Below, one piece after another: positions 9,454 through 18,893 of a DNA stretch of 64,000 bases. Source of the stretch: Nitrospirota bacterium (GTDB taxonomy: Bacteria; Nitrospirota_A; Leptospirillia; Leptospirillales; Leptospirillaceae); NCBI GenBank assembly GCA_021844275.1, contig JAKBTR010000113.1, forward strand, positions 1 to 64,000, in the 5' to 3' direction. The stretch's first letter is position 1; each line of letters starts with the position of its first letter. Made by a program: the position numbers and the translations under genes. A model generated the notes under the pieces. The model was not told where the DNA came from. It searched no databases and saw only the letters and a program-made list of their open reading frames with translations.

Positions 9454-10380
9454 TTACCCCACTCCATCTTCCGGATCAATCGGTCTTGTCTTCCACCGGT
9501 TGTGCATCCAGATCCATTGCTCAGGATACCTCCGGACCATCTTCTCAATCTTTTCGGTACATGCTTGCGTCAAATTTTCCACCGCTTCCTGCGTGTCCGT
9601 GTCCGGAGGCGCTATCGGAGGGCCAATCCATATCTGATGCTCCACATCGCTCACCCTGGCATCAAAAACTGGCAGGAGCGGAATATTCTGACGGACAGCA
9701 ATCCGGGCCACGCTTGTGTAGGTACAGGCCGGACGCCCGAAAAAGGGGGTGAAGACCCCTTCATCTCTTCCGGCATTCTGATCCAGAACCGTCACGACAA
9801 TACCGTTTTTCTTCAAAATCCGAAATATGGGTAGCGGCCCCTGATCCTGTAACAGGGAAACTGCCCCGCCGTAGCTCTCCCGGTATTCTTCGACGAATCG
9901 ATGAACGTTCGGATCCTTGATACGCCGTATCACAACATGGATCTGTTCCGGAATATCGAGAGCCAGCCGCTTGATCGCCAATTCCCAGTTGCCAAAATGG
10001 GCCGAAAAGGCCAGAACGCCCTTCCCCTGCCCCAGAAGAGAGAACACATGCTCGAGCCCCGAAACCTGAACATGCTGTCTGAGCCAGGGTTCATCCATCA
10101 CTGGAAACCGGAGAAACTCAGCCCCCATCATTCCGAAGTGGCGATAGATATCCCGGATCCGGTCCTCCAACTCCACCGACCCCCGAAGTTCCGGAAACGC
10201 GGACTCGAGGTTCCTGCGGGCCAACGAAGTCTTTTTTTTCAGGAGTAAACGGAGAAGATCCCCTGTATGGCGGCCAAGATTCAGGGCTTGTCCATGCGGC
10301 AATCTCTGGAAAAGACGAGCGACAAACACCAGCAACGCGGGCGGAAGCTTTGTGCCATCCGGCTTTCCCGAATCCCTCAA
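9454..10380 (-). CDS. lpxL: Lipid A lauroyl/myristoyl acyltransferase family (LpxL/HtrB)
   Basis: This is a lysophospholipid-acyltransferase-fold enzyme of about 308 residues that adds a secondary acyl chain to Kdo2-lipid A at the inner membrane. The catalytic H-x4-D/E motif is present as HFGNWE, and QNAGRDEGVFTPFFGRPA matches the conserved block 2 of HtrB-type enzymes. The chosen start is a TTG that overlaps the lpxK stop (TTGA), in line with the coupling seen through the cluster; a GTG at 10419 is also possible. Only one late acyltransferase is visible in this window. Confidence 0.85.
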   Translation of the reverse strand: MRDSGKPDGTKLPPALLVFVARLFQRLPHGQALNLGRHTGDLLRLLLKKKTSLARRNLESAFPELRGSVELEDRIRDIYRHFGMMGAEFLRFPVMDEPWLRQHVQVSGLEHVFSLLGQGKGVLAFSAHFGNWELAIKRLALDIPEQIHVVIRRIKDPNVHRFVEEYRESYGGAVSLLQDQGPLPIFRILKKNGIVVTVLDQNAGRDEGVFTPFFGRPACTYTSVARIAVRQNIPLLPVFDARVSDVEHQIWIGPPIAPPDTDTQEAVENLTQACTEKIEKMVRRYPEQWIWMHNRWKTRPIDPEDGVG

Positions 10381-11456
10381 GATGCCCGTCCCGGTTTTTC
10401 TTCCAGGAGCTTTTCCCACTGGGCTGAGTCATTCCAGTCCATCCGGACGATAAAAGCCTGGACACGGGAGTCTCTTTCGGAATACCGGCAAAGCTTCACC
10501 CAGTCTTTCTCCGTCACCAGAACCTGATGAATCTCGCTTTGGCCGGTGGACTCGATTTCCTGAATCCAGCTCCGGATTCTCGACAGAATTGCATTCGTAT
10601 AGAGAACATGGTCCGGTAACTCCAGATGGCCCAGTACCCGGGCCCCACAGGATTCAGCCATCCTTCGAAATCTTTGGGGACGGGCGATGCCGGAAACCAG
10701 GACGACATTTTTCCCCCGTAACTCTTCCACCGGGGAAAATCTTCCATCCCTCCCCAAAAGAGCAGAGGGTCGAACGGTCGCAGACATAAAAACGCTCCCG
10801 GGGCTCAAGAACACCCGGTAACAATCCGGAAAGTCCGGTGCTGCATCCGGATGTTCCTTTTCCATCGCTTGTTCCAGTCGAACGAGAACATCCGCCTGTT
10901 TCAACCGGCCGGGAAAGTCTCTCAAATCCCCTGCCGGAAGAAGATGAAAAAGGGAAGAGATCCCCGAAGAAAGCTTTTTTTCCGGAAGGAGAACCACCCG
11001 GAGGTCCTGATAAAGCTCCAGAGACTGAAATCCGTCGTCAAGAAGGACGACATTCGCCCCCCTGTCCACAAGAGCCTGACCGCCTTTTGCGCGATCTGCG
11101 CTGATACAGAAGAGAACCTCCGGAAAGCGCCTGGACATCATGGCAGGCTCGTCTCCGGTGACATCCGTGGAGAATCCTTCATTACCCCGAAACAAAAAGG
11201 GTTCTGGCGTTTTCTCTCTTCGACCATATCCCCGTGTCAGAACACCCGGGGTCAATCCCTTACGAATAAGGGACTCCAGGATGCATAGCGTCGTCGGTGT
11301 TTTTCCGGCTCCTCCCACGGTTATCCCTCCGACACCAATGACAGGGACGGACAATCGCTCTGTTGGAAGAATCCCTCTCCGATAGGCTTCTTCCCAGAGG
11401 AACAGTCCGGCTGCATATCCGAGAGAAAAAGGCGCAAGCCAAAATCTCGGAATCAC
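10377..11456 (-). CDS. lpxK: Tetraacyldisaccharide 4'-kinase
   Basis: LpxK phosphorylates the 4' position of the lipid A disaccharide to give lipid IVA at the cytoplasmic face of the inner membrane. The P-loop is VGGITVGGAGKTP at about residues 37-49, the form seen across LpxK, and VVLLDDGFQSLEL is the catalytic DDGxQ motif. The start is a GTG whose last bases form the stop of waaA (GTGA), giving 359 residues, close to the usual length. Reading further upstream would add a long segment that is only the shadow of waaA. It is coupled to waaA upstream and lpxL downstream. Confidence 0.92.
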   Translation of the reverse strand: MIPRFWLAPFSLGYAAGLFLWEEAYRRGILPTERLSVPVIGVGGITVGGAGKTPTTLCILESLIRKGLTPGVLTRGYGRREKTPEPFLFRGNEGFSTDVTGDEPAMMSRRFPEVLFCISADRAKGGQALVDRGANVVLLDDGFQSLELYQDLRVVLLPEKKLSSGISSLFHLLPAGDLRDFPGRLKQADVLVRLEQAMEKEHPDAAPDFPDCYRVFLSPGSVFMSATVRPSALLGRDGRFSPVEELRGKNVVLVSGIARPQRFRRMAESCGARVLGHLELPDHVLYTNAILSRIRSWIQEIESTGQSEIHQVLVTEKDWVKLCRYSERDSRVQAFIVRMDWNDSAQWEKLLEEKPGRAS

Positions 11457-12829
11457 AAGTCGGTCTCCGCTCTTTTGACGCTCTCGCCTTCCAGAAAAGG
11501 ACGCAAAAACGACATCGTGCGCATGAGCGCCCCTCGACGAACAGAAAAGACGTTCCGGTTGTCCTCCCCCATTTTTGCCATCTTCTCCGGGTCCATCATC
11601 AACTCGCAAAGGGTCTCAGAGAGAAGGTCCGGGCGGTGCAATTCCAGCATCCCTCCCCCTTCTTTCAGATCGCAGACAATCTCCCGAATATGATCGGTGT
11701 GGGGACCGACGATCAGGGGAATTCCCGCCGCGGCCGCATCGATCGGAGAATGACCTCCGACCGGGTCAAATGTTCCCCCCACCACAACAAGATCGCAAAA
11801 ACGGGTCAGGGTCCGCAGTTCTCCATAGGTGTCGAGAAGAGAGAAAATCATCGGTAAACTCTTCGATCCTCCTTCTTCAGGACAGAACCGTTCCCTCCGA
11901 TCCTGAACCCACGTCTCTTTCGGCAGAAAAGATCGAAAGGTTTCGAGCCGGTTCAGATGTCTCGGCGCAATCAGGATATGCAATGGACGCGGAAAAGAAA
12001 GCCCTTTTTCGAGCGTCCGAAGAATCTGTTTCGTTTCTTCCGGGTGGACGGACGATAACAGGAGCCGAAAAGGCTTCTTGCCCTTTTCCAGACAATCCTC
12101 TTCCACTCTCTGCACCCAGAATCGCAATTCTTCCGGGTCCTGAACGGACTCCCGCGGGTCGAAAACGTCCCACTTGAGATTGCCTCCCAGATGGATATTT
12201 CGGGACAAGGTGCCCATTTTCCGAAATCGATCCTGATCCAGAGCCGACTGGACAACGACAGGATCCAGGAGTTGAAAGAGGGGAACGAACAGGGGGCGAA
12301 ACCGGCTCATCCGCCGGAAACCGCGGGTCGAAAGACGGCCATTGACGATACCCACCTTCACCCCCAGGTGAAATGCGGACAATAACATCGAAGGCCATAT
12401 TTCTGTTTCGAACAAAAGAATCTTTCGGATCTCCCGGCTCTTCAGAAAAGGAATCCATAAATCCGGAAGATCGAACGGCACCAGGGAGACGGAGTGATCC
12501 GGAAAGGCCTTCGTCAACGCTTCCCTGCCTGTCAGCGTGGTCGCAGTCAAAACCAGAGAATGCCTCTCCGACAGGGCCCGGATCAGAGGTGTCGCCGCGA
12601 CGGCTTCTCCGAGACTCGCCACATGAAAAAGCACCGCTCCCGAAGTCTTTTGAGAACCCGATGGTTGCCCGGTGGCTTTGCTCACACCAAACCCCAAGCG
12701 TTCCCGAAAGAAAGGACGGGTCCTCGGGAAAAAAAGCCAAATGAACCCTGCTCCCGGAAGCAGAATCGGCCAGAGGAGACGATTCAGGATTCGGACGATC
12801 CTGAAGTAAAAGAGAAGGGTACCCGTCAT
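11453..12829 (-). CDS. waaA: 3-deoxy-D-manno-octulosonic acid (Kdo) transferase
   Basis: WaaA transfers Kdo from CMP-Kdo to lipid IVA. The 458-residue protein starts with a hydrophobic membrane anchor (residues 5-30), then FHVASLGEAVAA, the counterpart of the usual HASSVGE motif with its catalytic Glu. ETEIWPSML and the C-terminal GGTFDPVGGHSPIDAAA are the second strong signatures of this GT30 family. It follows msbA and overlaps lpxK by 4 nt. Whether it adds one or two Kdo residues cannot be told from the sequence. Confidence 0.92.
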   Translation of the reverse strand: MTGTLLFYFRIVRILNRLLWPILLPGAGFIWLFFPRTRPFFRERLGFGVSKATGQPSGSQKTSGAVLFHVASLGEAVAATPLIRALSERHSLVLTATTLTGREALTKAFPDHSVSLVPFDLPDLWIPFLKSREIRKILLFETEIWPSMLLSAFHLGVKVGIVNGRLSTRGFRRMSRFRPLFVPLFQLLDPVVVQSALDQDRFRKMGTLSRNIHLGGNLKWDVFDPRESVQDPEELRFWVQRVEEDCLEKGKKPFRLLLSSVHPEETKQILRTLEKGLSFPRPLHILIAPRHLNRLETFRSFLPKETWVQDRRERFCPEEGGSKSLPMIFSLLDTYGELRTLTRFCDLVVVGGTFDPVGGHSPIDAAAAGIPLIVGPHTDHIREIVCDLKEGGGMLELHRPDLLSETLCELMMDPEKMAKMGEDNRNVFSVRRGALMRTMSFLRPFLEGESVKRAETDL

Positions 12830-12837
12830 CTTAGGAT

Positions 12838-14640
12838 TTAGTCCGGAAGAGATCGATCATTTTCCCGGGTCTCCGGCTCAAAACCCAAGGAAAGATTCAG
12901 GAACTTCTGATACCGTCCTCCATCTGTACGCATCAGTTCTTCGTGGGTCCCCGATTCGACAATACGCCCCTTGTCCAGGACATAGACACGACGAGCGTTT
13001 CGGATCGTCGACAACCGATGAGCGATCACCAGGGTCGTCCGGTTCTTCATGATGACCTCCAGCGCTTTCTGAATGGCATATTCGGATTCTGTATCCAAAG
13101 CGCTCGTCGCCTCGTCCAGGATCAAAAGTGTCGGGTCACGGAGGACCACGCGGGCCAGGGCCAGCCGTTGCCGTTCCCCACCGGACAGAAAAATCCCCTT
13201 TTCTCCAACCCGGGTGTCAAACCCTTCGGGCAACGCCGAAATGAACCCGAGAGCGTTCGCGACCTTTGTTGCCTGTTCCAGTTCGTTCCGGGAAACGGAT
13301 CGTTCGAGACCGTACAGGAGGTTTTCCCGGACCGTCTGGTTCATCAGAATAACATCCTGAGTCACCATTCCGATGGCGTTTCTCAGGGAACGGACATCGG
13401 CCCCCAGAAGGGACTTACCATCCCAGAGGATCTCACCTTCGAACGGACGGTAGAACAAGGGCAGAAGGTTGACCATGGTGCTTTTTCCGGAACCGGAAGG
13501 ACCGACGATCGCAACGAAGTCTCCTGCCGGTATCTGCATGGAAATATTTTCCAGCGTCACCGAACTGGCCATGGGGTAACGAAAGCTGACGTTCCGGAAT
13601 TCGATGGACCGGGAAAGGCGCTCCACAATCCAGCTGCCTTCCGGCACCTGAAGGATTTCGAGAGGCCGATCCAGAACCTCCGCAATTCTCTCTGCAGCCG
13701 CCAGTGATTGCTGGATTCCAGACTGGGAATTGGCAAGCCCCTTGATAGGCTGATAGAGCATCTGAGCGGCTGTCAAGAACCCCACCAGGGTCCCAAGCGT
13801 GAGATGGCCGTGAATGACGGAATATCCCCCCAGCCAGACCGCGACTCCGATCCCCAGGGCTCCAATGGACTCCATAATGGGCGACAGCAGGTTTTCGTAT
13901 TTGGCGGAACGGAACTGGGAACGGGCATAGGTATCGGAATATTCCGCGAATTGACGGATCTCCCGTTCTTCGGAACCGACCGACTTGATTAGTCGAATCG
14001 CCGACAGAGTTTCGGATAGATGCTGGTTGACATCTCCATAACTTTCCTGGGTTTTCCGGGAAACCGTCCGGAGTTTTTTGCCGATCTTCCGGATGGGAAT
14101 CAGCGTCAACGGCACAACCAGCAAGACAAAGATCGTCAGTTTATAATCGATATAGAAAAGAGCCCCCAGCATCCCGACAGCGGTAAAGGAGTTCCGGAGA
14201 AGATCCCGGATGATTTCCGCAACCCCTCCCTGCAAAATATAGGTGTCGTTCGTCACCCGGGACATCAGATGACCCGTCCCTTCCCGGCCAAAAGACGCAA
14301 GAGGCATCCGGATCAGGTGCGCAAACAGCGACTGACGCACATCGCTGATCATGAAAAGAGCTGCTTTTTTGAGAAGAAAGGCTTGAAAAAAACCGGTAAA
14401 TCCTTTGACCGAAAACAGAACGAAAAAAGAGAGGGGAAGAATAAACAAAAGATGAGGATTTTTTTGCGCAAAAACCTTGTCGATCAGCTCACGGAGAAGG
14501 ATCGGAACACCGCTGGAAACCCCACCGCTGATAAAGGCCATCAGGATTCCCCCGGCGATCAGGGATCGGTAGGGACGGATCCAGGAGTGAAGAGGTTTCC
14601 GGATCTTCTTGTAGGTAGCATCTTTCCAAAAAAAAACCAT
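12838..14640 (-). CDS. msbA: Lipid A export ABC transporter, ATP-binding/permease (MsbA)
   Basis: This 600-residue half-transporter has about six membrane segments in residues 20-300 and a C-terminal ATPase. The ATPase shows the Walker A GPSGSGKST, the signature LSGGERQRLALARV, the Walker B LLILDEATSALD and the switch VIAHRLST. It flips core-lipid A from the inner to the outer leaflet of the inner membrane as a homodimer. Its position between lpxB/GT2 and waaA in the lipid A cluster supports MsbA over a generic exporter. ATG start at 14640; 9 nt separate its stop from waaA. Confidence 0.9.
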   Translation of the reverse strand: MVFFWKDATYKKIRKPLHSWIRPYRSLIAGGILMAFISGGVSSGVPILLRELIDKVFAQKNPHLLFILPLSFFVLFSVKGFTGFFQAFLLKKAALFMISDVRQSLFAHLIRMPLASFGREGTGHLMSRVTNDTYILQGGVAEIIRDLLRNSFTAVGMLGALFYIDYKLTIFVLLVVPLTLIPIRKIGKKLRTVSRKTQESYGDVNQHLSETLSAIRLIKSVGSEEREIRQFAEYSDTYARSQFRSAKYENLLSPIMESIGALGIGVAVWLGGYSVIHGHLTLGTLVGFLTAAQMLYQPIKGLANSQSGIQQSLAAAERIAEVLDRPLEILQVPEGSWIVERLSRSIEFRNVSFRYPMASSVTLENISMQIPAGDFVAIVGPSGSGKSTMVNLLPLFYRPFEGEILWDGKSLLGADVRSLRNAIGMVTQDVILMNQTVRENLLYGLERSVSRNELEQATKVANALGFISALPEGFDTRVGEKGIFLSGGERQRLALARVVLRDPTLLILDEATSALDTESEYAIQKALEVIMKNRTTLVIAHRLSTIRNARRVYVLDKGRIVESGTHEELMRTDGGRYQKFLNLSLGFEPETRENDRSLPD

Positions 14641-14700
14641 TCTTGAAGGCCTTATGAAAATTACAGTTCTTCCAAATTTTAAGACTTCGCAAAATCTCTA

Positions 14701-15774
14701 TTACGGAGATGAACAAAACTCACACGAATGTTTTCCAGTAAAAAGATTTTCAAAAAAGGAACTTGTTATCTCTGGCGGCATTCCCTCATCCTGAAGTTGA
14801 ATATCGCCATATTTTGAGAATCGTTTTCCATAAGAGTGGAATGATCGAAAAAAATGCTTCAGAATTGAAATATCATTCGGATTTTCAAAAAGCGAACGAA
14901 TAAAAAGAGCTCGTGCAAAAGGTACACCATCTTTTAGGCCCAAAAAAGACATCCCAATCTCTTTTATCCAACGAGCTCTCCACTCTGAAAGTGATTTTTG
15001 GACTTCAAAATTGTCAAATACTTCTTTGTGACGTATGTGGCTTACCACTTTCGAATAAAAGTAATCCTGATTCTGAAGAATTCGATATCTGTCGAGCGTT
15101 TTTTTGCGCTTCTTCTTTAAAAAATCAGATGAAGGCATTCTAAAACGGATTATAGATTTTTCTATCTGAAGGAAAGGCCCACTTTGATACAGGCGCATAC
15201 AAAAATCGGTGTCTTCTAAAAAAAAAGGCGTCAAATGGGAATCAAAAAATCCTGATTTCGAGAGAATCTTTTTCGAAAGAAAGAGAGCTGATGGAGGAAT
15301 ATCGGGAAAATTAAGCCGGATACACTCTTGTATGGAAGGAGAACACTTGATGAAATGCATAAATGGAAAAGATTGCACAGAAGGTGACAATATTTTTTGA
15401 TTGTCCTGTGAAACCCTGTCTATCAAACCATAGGCCAAAGAAGCTTCGGGCCTTTTTTTCAATGCCGTTTTTTGAAGGTGCAGTCGATCCGGATACATGA
15501 TGTCGTCATCGTCTAAAAATGCGATAAACTCTCCTTGCGCATGCATTATTCCATGATTTCGGGCAAACGCATTCCCCTGCTGTGGTTCATGAACAATCCG
15601 GATCCTGTCGGAATTCTTTCTAGCGTATTTTTCCGCAACTTGACGTGTATCATCCGATGCATTGTTGTCTACCAAAATCAGTTCCCAATCCTGTTCTGTC
15701 TGATCCAGAACGGACTCGATCGCTTCTCCAAGAAATGCTCCTGCCCGAAAAAACGGGATGATAACCGATATCAT
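14701..15774 (-). CDS. Family 2 glycosyltransferase inserted between lpxB and msbA
   Basis: The 357-residue protein has a full GT2 core: MISVIIPFFRAG, VDNNASDDTR, ARNHGIMHA, the metal-binding FLDDDDIMYP and the FFLEDTDF motif. The last 120 residues are basic and unassigned, ending in a Cys-containing tail. The ATG overlaps the lpxB stop by 4 nt (ATGA), so it is translated with lpxB, yet the gene is much more AT-rich than lpxB or msbA, which suggests later capture. It probably decorates LPS or another surface glycan; the substrate is not predictable. Confidence 0.75.
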   Translation of the reverse strand: MISVIIPFFRAGAFLGEAIESVLDQTEQDWELILVDNNASDDTRQVAEKYARKNSDRIRIVHEPQQGNAFARNHGIMHAQGEFIAFLDDDDIMYPDRLHLQKTALKKRPEASLAYGLIDRVSQDNQKILSPSVQSFPFMHFIKCSPSIQECIRLNFPDIPPSALFLSKKILSKSGFFDSHLTPFFLEDTDFCMRLYQSGPFLQIEKSIIRFRMPSSDFLKKKRKKTLDRYRILQNQDYFYSKVVSHIRHKEVFDNFEVQKSLSEWRARWIKEIGMSFLGLKDGVPFARALFIRSLFENPNDISILKHFFRSFHSYGKRFSKYGDIQLQDEGMPPEITSSFFENLFTGKHSCEFCSSP

Positions 15775-17024
15775 CCTTCTCCCCTTATCCCAGAGTTCCC
15801 TTGAAGATAACCGCTCAGGGAAGCAGGCGATTTCAAATACTCCATCACCCTTTTCGCCAGCTCTTCTGAGGCACCAGGACCTCCCACTTTTCTTTTTACC
15901 TGCGCCAGTTCTTCTTTCATTTTTTCAAGCCGGATCGGACTGGAAAGAATCCCCTGAACCTCCCGCATGATCGACTGAGGAGTTGCCGCATCCTGGATCA
16001 GCTCGGGCATGACGGTGTTCTCCGCGATCAGGTTGACCATACCGATAGCCGGAACCTTGACGAGTTTTCGAGCCAGAAAATAGGTGAACGGATTCATGAC
16101 GTAGACAATGACCATCGGCACCCCGAGTAGGGCCGTCTCCAGAGTTGCCGTTCCCGAAGCCAGAACAACCAGATCGCACGCCTTGACGGTTTCCCGGAAT
16201 TTTCCCTTGTCCCGTCGAAAGAGAGAAGAATCCTTCGCCCAGGCAAAACATGTCTCTCTTTCGAGAAACAATCGGTCCTCCAGACCTGGCGCCTGCGGAA
16301 CCAGAACCCGGAGGTCGGGAAAATGGGGACGAAGAAGATCGACCGCCTCAAGCATCCGGGAATAAAGCCTTGTCACCTCCGATTCCCGGCTCCCGGGCAA
16401 AAGTCCAAGAACAAAATCCCTCTTGTTTCCGGCATGATCGCTTTGAGAGAAGAACCGTTTCCGAAGGATTTCCGGCGATTCGTCCGGAAACGGTTCATCC
16501 AGCAGGGGATGCCCCACAAACGTGACCGGAACCCCCGCCTCTTCGTACAGAGTCTTTTCAAAAGGGAAAATGACAAACATATGGTCGACATCCTGGCGAA
16601 TCTGGTCGATTCGACCTTTTCGCCAGGCCCATACCTGCGGACTGATGTAGTACAACACCCGCACACCCCGTTTTTTGAGGGCATGGGCCAGACGGAGATT
16701 GAAGTCCGGAAAATCGATTAGGACCGCCGTCCGGATCTTTTCTCGATCCACGGTGCGGAGAACCTTCCGGAAAGCGGAGACCACATTTCCGGCTTTCTTG
16801 AACACCTCCAGAAGACCGATGACTGAGAGTTTCTCGATCCCCACGATCTCTCTGGCTCCGGCCTTCCGGAGCATTTCCCCTCCGACGGACCAGACGTCGA
16901 TCGCCGGATCCATCTCTATGAGTGCGGACACCAGATGCGCCCCGTGCTGGTCTCCGGACGTTTCACCGGCGACGATCAGAAGTTTTTTTCTCTCCCCGGC
17001 TCTTCGGTCTTCTTCCGGATTCAT
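15771..17024 (-). CDS. lpxB: Lipid-A-disaccharide synthase
   Basis: LpxB (GT19) joins UDP-diacylglucosamine and lipid X to form the lipid A disaccharide at the inner membrane. The 417-residue protein begins MNPEEDRRAGERKKLLIVAG and continues with ETSGDQHGA, the family signature. YYISPQVWAWRKGR and the C-terminal ASGTATLETALLGVPMV are also diagnostic. The ATG at 17024 lies just after the upstream oxidoreductase stop at 17032; the longer open frame before it is a shadow of that gene. The start and stop positions fit a tightly packed operon. Confidence 0.93.
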   Translation of the reverse strand: MNPEEDRRAGERKKLLIVAGETSGDQHGAHLVSALIEMDPAIDVWSVGGEMLRKAGAREIVGIEKLSVIGLLEVFKKAGNVVSAFRKVLRTVDREKIRTAVLIDFPDFNLRLAHALKKRGVRVLYYISPQVWAWRKGRIDQIRQDVDHMFVIFPFEKTLYEEAGVPVTFVGHPLLDEPFPDESPEILRKRFFSQSDHAGNKRDFVLGLLPGSRESEVTRLYSRMLEAVDLLRPHFPDLRVLVPQAPGLEDRLFLERETCFAWAKDSSLFRRDKGKFRETVKACDLVVLASGTATLETALLGVPMVIVYVMNPFTYFLARKLVKVPAIGMVNLIAENTVMPELIQDAATPQSIMREVQGILSSPIRLEKMKEELAQVKRKVGGPGASEELAKRVMEYLKSPASLSGYLQGNSGIRGEG

Positions 17025-17031
17025 GATCACA

Positions 17032-17997
17032 TCAGGCCGAAGGAATCTGCTGAAACCGTTTGAGGCTTTCTTCGGCCAGGCGATTGACCTCCAGAGCCAC
17101 CTCGAGGGCGCGAAGTCCGTCTTCACCAGTCACCTTGACCGGTTTTGAGAACCGGATCGCTTCGACGAAAGAGCGGAGCTCTTTTTTGAGTGGTTCTTCC
17201 GCTTCGAAAACCTTTTTTCCCCGGTCGATCTGGGGAAGGGACCCCGGATTGAGCGTCACTTTCGCTTCCGAGAGTTCTCGGGTGTCGAAGTTCAGGGAAA
17301 AATAGCGCCCTTCCCGATCAAACACCCGGAATTTCCGGAGCTTTTCCATGGAAACGCGACTTCCGAGAACTTGAGCAAGACATCCGTTTTCAAACTCGAT
17401 CCAGGCGTTGGCAATGTCGATGTGAGGGGTGATGACCGGTGTTCCCACAACCCGCATGGTCGCGATCGGGGAGTTGACCAGGCTCAGAATGATGTCGATA
17501 TCATGAATCATCAAGTCGACCACCACCGGAACGTCCGTTCCTCGGAGTCCGAATGGAGACAGTCTCTGGGCTTCGATGTAGGCGGGTTTCGGGCGAGCTT
17601 CGAGAATGGCTTCGAGCCCCGGATTGAAGCGTTCGATATGACCGATCTGTAAAAGGACGTTGTGCTTTTTTGCCAGATTCAGGATTTGTTGTCCGTTTTC
17701 CAGAGTGTCCGCGATGGGTTTTTCCAGAAAAACGTGAGGAGATCCGACCGAAAAGATCTCCTCGATCACCGGCAAATGAAACAGGGTCGGTGTCACCACC
17801 GAAACAGCGTCACACTCCTTCACCAGAGAGGAAATGGACGTATGTCGCCGTACCTTGATGCGGGAGGCCACTTCCTCTGCCCGGCCCGTGTCCACATCAA
17901 AAACTCCGGCCATCTCGACATCCGGCAACTCCGACAGGACCCGGGCATGATGCTGTCCCAGATAGCCAACCCCCACGACCCCCACTTTCAGTCCCAT
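17032..17997 (-). CDS. Gfo/Idh/MocA-family oxidoreductase in the lipid A cluster
   Basis: The 321-residue protein starts with a Rossmann dinucleotide-binding motif (VGVVGVGYLGQHHARVLS) and contains the FLEKPIADT motif, where the Lys is the conserved catalytic-region residue of this family. It overlaps lpxI by 10 nt and precedes lpxB by 7 nt. In Acidithiobacillus and Leptospira, a homolog (GnnA) oxidises UDP-GlcNAc at C3 so that GnnB can aminate it, giving lipid A with amide-linked 3-acyl chains. The location fits that role, but no GnnB-like aminotransferase is present in this window, so the function is an inference. Confidence 0.75.
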   Translation of the reverse strand: MGLKVGVVGVGYLGQHHARVLSELPDVEMAGVFDVDTGRAEEVASRIKVRRHTSISSLVKECDAVSVVTPTLFHLPVIEEIFSVGSPHVFLEKPIADTLENGQQILNLAKKHNVLLQIGHIERFNPGLEAILEARPKPAYIEAQRLSPFGLRGTDVPVVVDLMIHDIDIILSLVNSPIATMRVVGTPVITPHIDIANAWIEFENGCLAQVLGSRVSMEKLRKFRVFDREGRYFSLNFDTRELSEAKVTLNPGSLPQIDRGKKVFEAEEPLKKELRSFVEAIRFSKPVKVTGEDGLRALEVALEVNRLAEESLKRFQQIPSA

Positions 17998-18893
17998 GCA
18001 ACCCCCAGGACGCAGATGCCGTATCGATCTGCCGTCTCCAGAAAATGTCCGGTATCCAGAATCAGGGATTTTCCCGCTTCCAGAGCCAGAACACGTGCTC
18101 CGACTTCGGTCATCAGATCCAGTGTCCTCATGCCCACCGACGGCAGATCGAATCGAAGATCCTGTCCGGGCTTGGCCATCTTCACGACAACGATGCCGGA
18201 AGAGGTAAAGCCGGCCCCGCGGCGGATCGTCTCATCCGTCCCCTCGATGGCTTCCAGTGCCAGAATCACTTTTTCCTTCACAACCACGCATTGGCCAACG
18301 TCAAGTTTCCCCAGGACCTTTCCGGCTTCGAATCCGATACGGACATCTTCTCTTTCGGAATCGGTGGGTTGGTGAACGCCCAAAACTCCTTCCGGAGCCG
18401 TCAGTTCCGGAAGAAGCCAGGTGGATGGAACAATCCGGATAGACTCCTGCTCAAACTCATCGGCCAAAGCCCGCAAGACCTGGTCGTCATGATTGACCGC
18501 CACCCGGGCCAAAACACGGACCCCTCGCCAGTCCGGACGCAGATCAAACAATCGAGGCTTTTTGATCCCTCCGGCGAAGGCGGCAGCCTTCACGCCGTAT
18601 TTATGAAAAGTCTTGAAAATAGGATCGATTTGCCCGACACGAATCCAGCGAACCGGAACGCCGAACGATTCAACCGACGGATCGGTCTCTCCCTGATGGG
18701 CGACCACAACAACGTCGTAACCTTTTTTTCGGGCCGATTCCAGGAACAGGGCCGGAAAAAGCCCATTCCCGGCAACAAGCCCGATGGGACCCGGAGGGGA
18801 AAAAGAAAAAAAAGTCGAATCGGTCTTGTTCCCGGGTTCGATATGTCCGTAGGGAAAAACTTTCTTCTCAGTTTTCACCGGAATGGTTTTCAT
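17988..18893 (-). CDS. lpxI: UDP-2,3-diacylglucosamine pyrophosphatase, LpxI type
   Basis: LpxI hydrolyses UDP-2,3-diacylglucosamine to lipid X and UMP, the step done by LpxH in enterobacteria. The 301-residue protein has the LpxI features: GLVAGNGLFPALFLESA at the start, AGGIKKPRLFD in the middle, and a C-terminal domain with EVGARVLALEAGKSLI. It overlaps lpxA by 26 nt and is followed by the oxidoreductase and lpxB, as in other LpxI-containing genomes. The first 30 residues are poorly conserved, and a GTG at 18878 could be the true start. Confidence 0.88.
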   Translation of the reverse strand: MKTIPVKTEKKVFPYGHIEPGNKTDSTFFSFSPPGPIGLVAGNGLFPALFLESARKKGYDVVVVAHQGETDPSVESFGVPVRWIRVGQIDPIFKTFHKYGVKAAAFAGGIKKPRLFDLRPDWRGVRVLARVAVNHDDQVLRALADEFEQESIRIVPSTWLLPELTAPEGVLGVHQPTDSEREDVRIGFEAGKVLGKLDVGQCVVVKEKVILALEAIEGTDETIRRGAGFTSSGIVVVKMAKPGQDLRFDLPSVGMRTLDLMTEVGARVLALEAGKSLILDTGHFLETADRYGICVLGVAWD

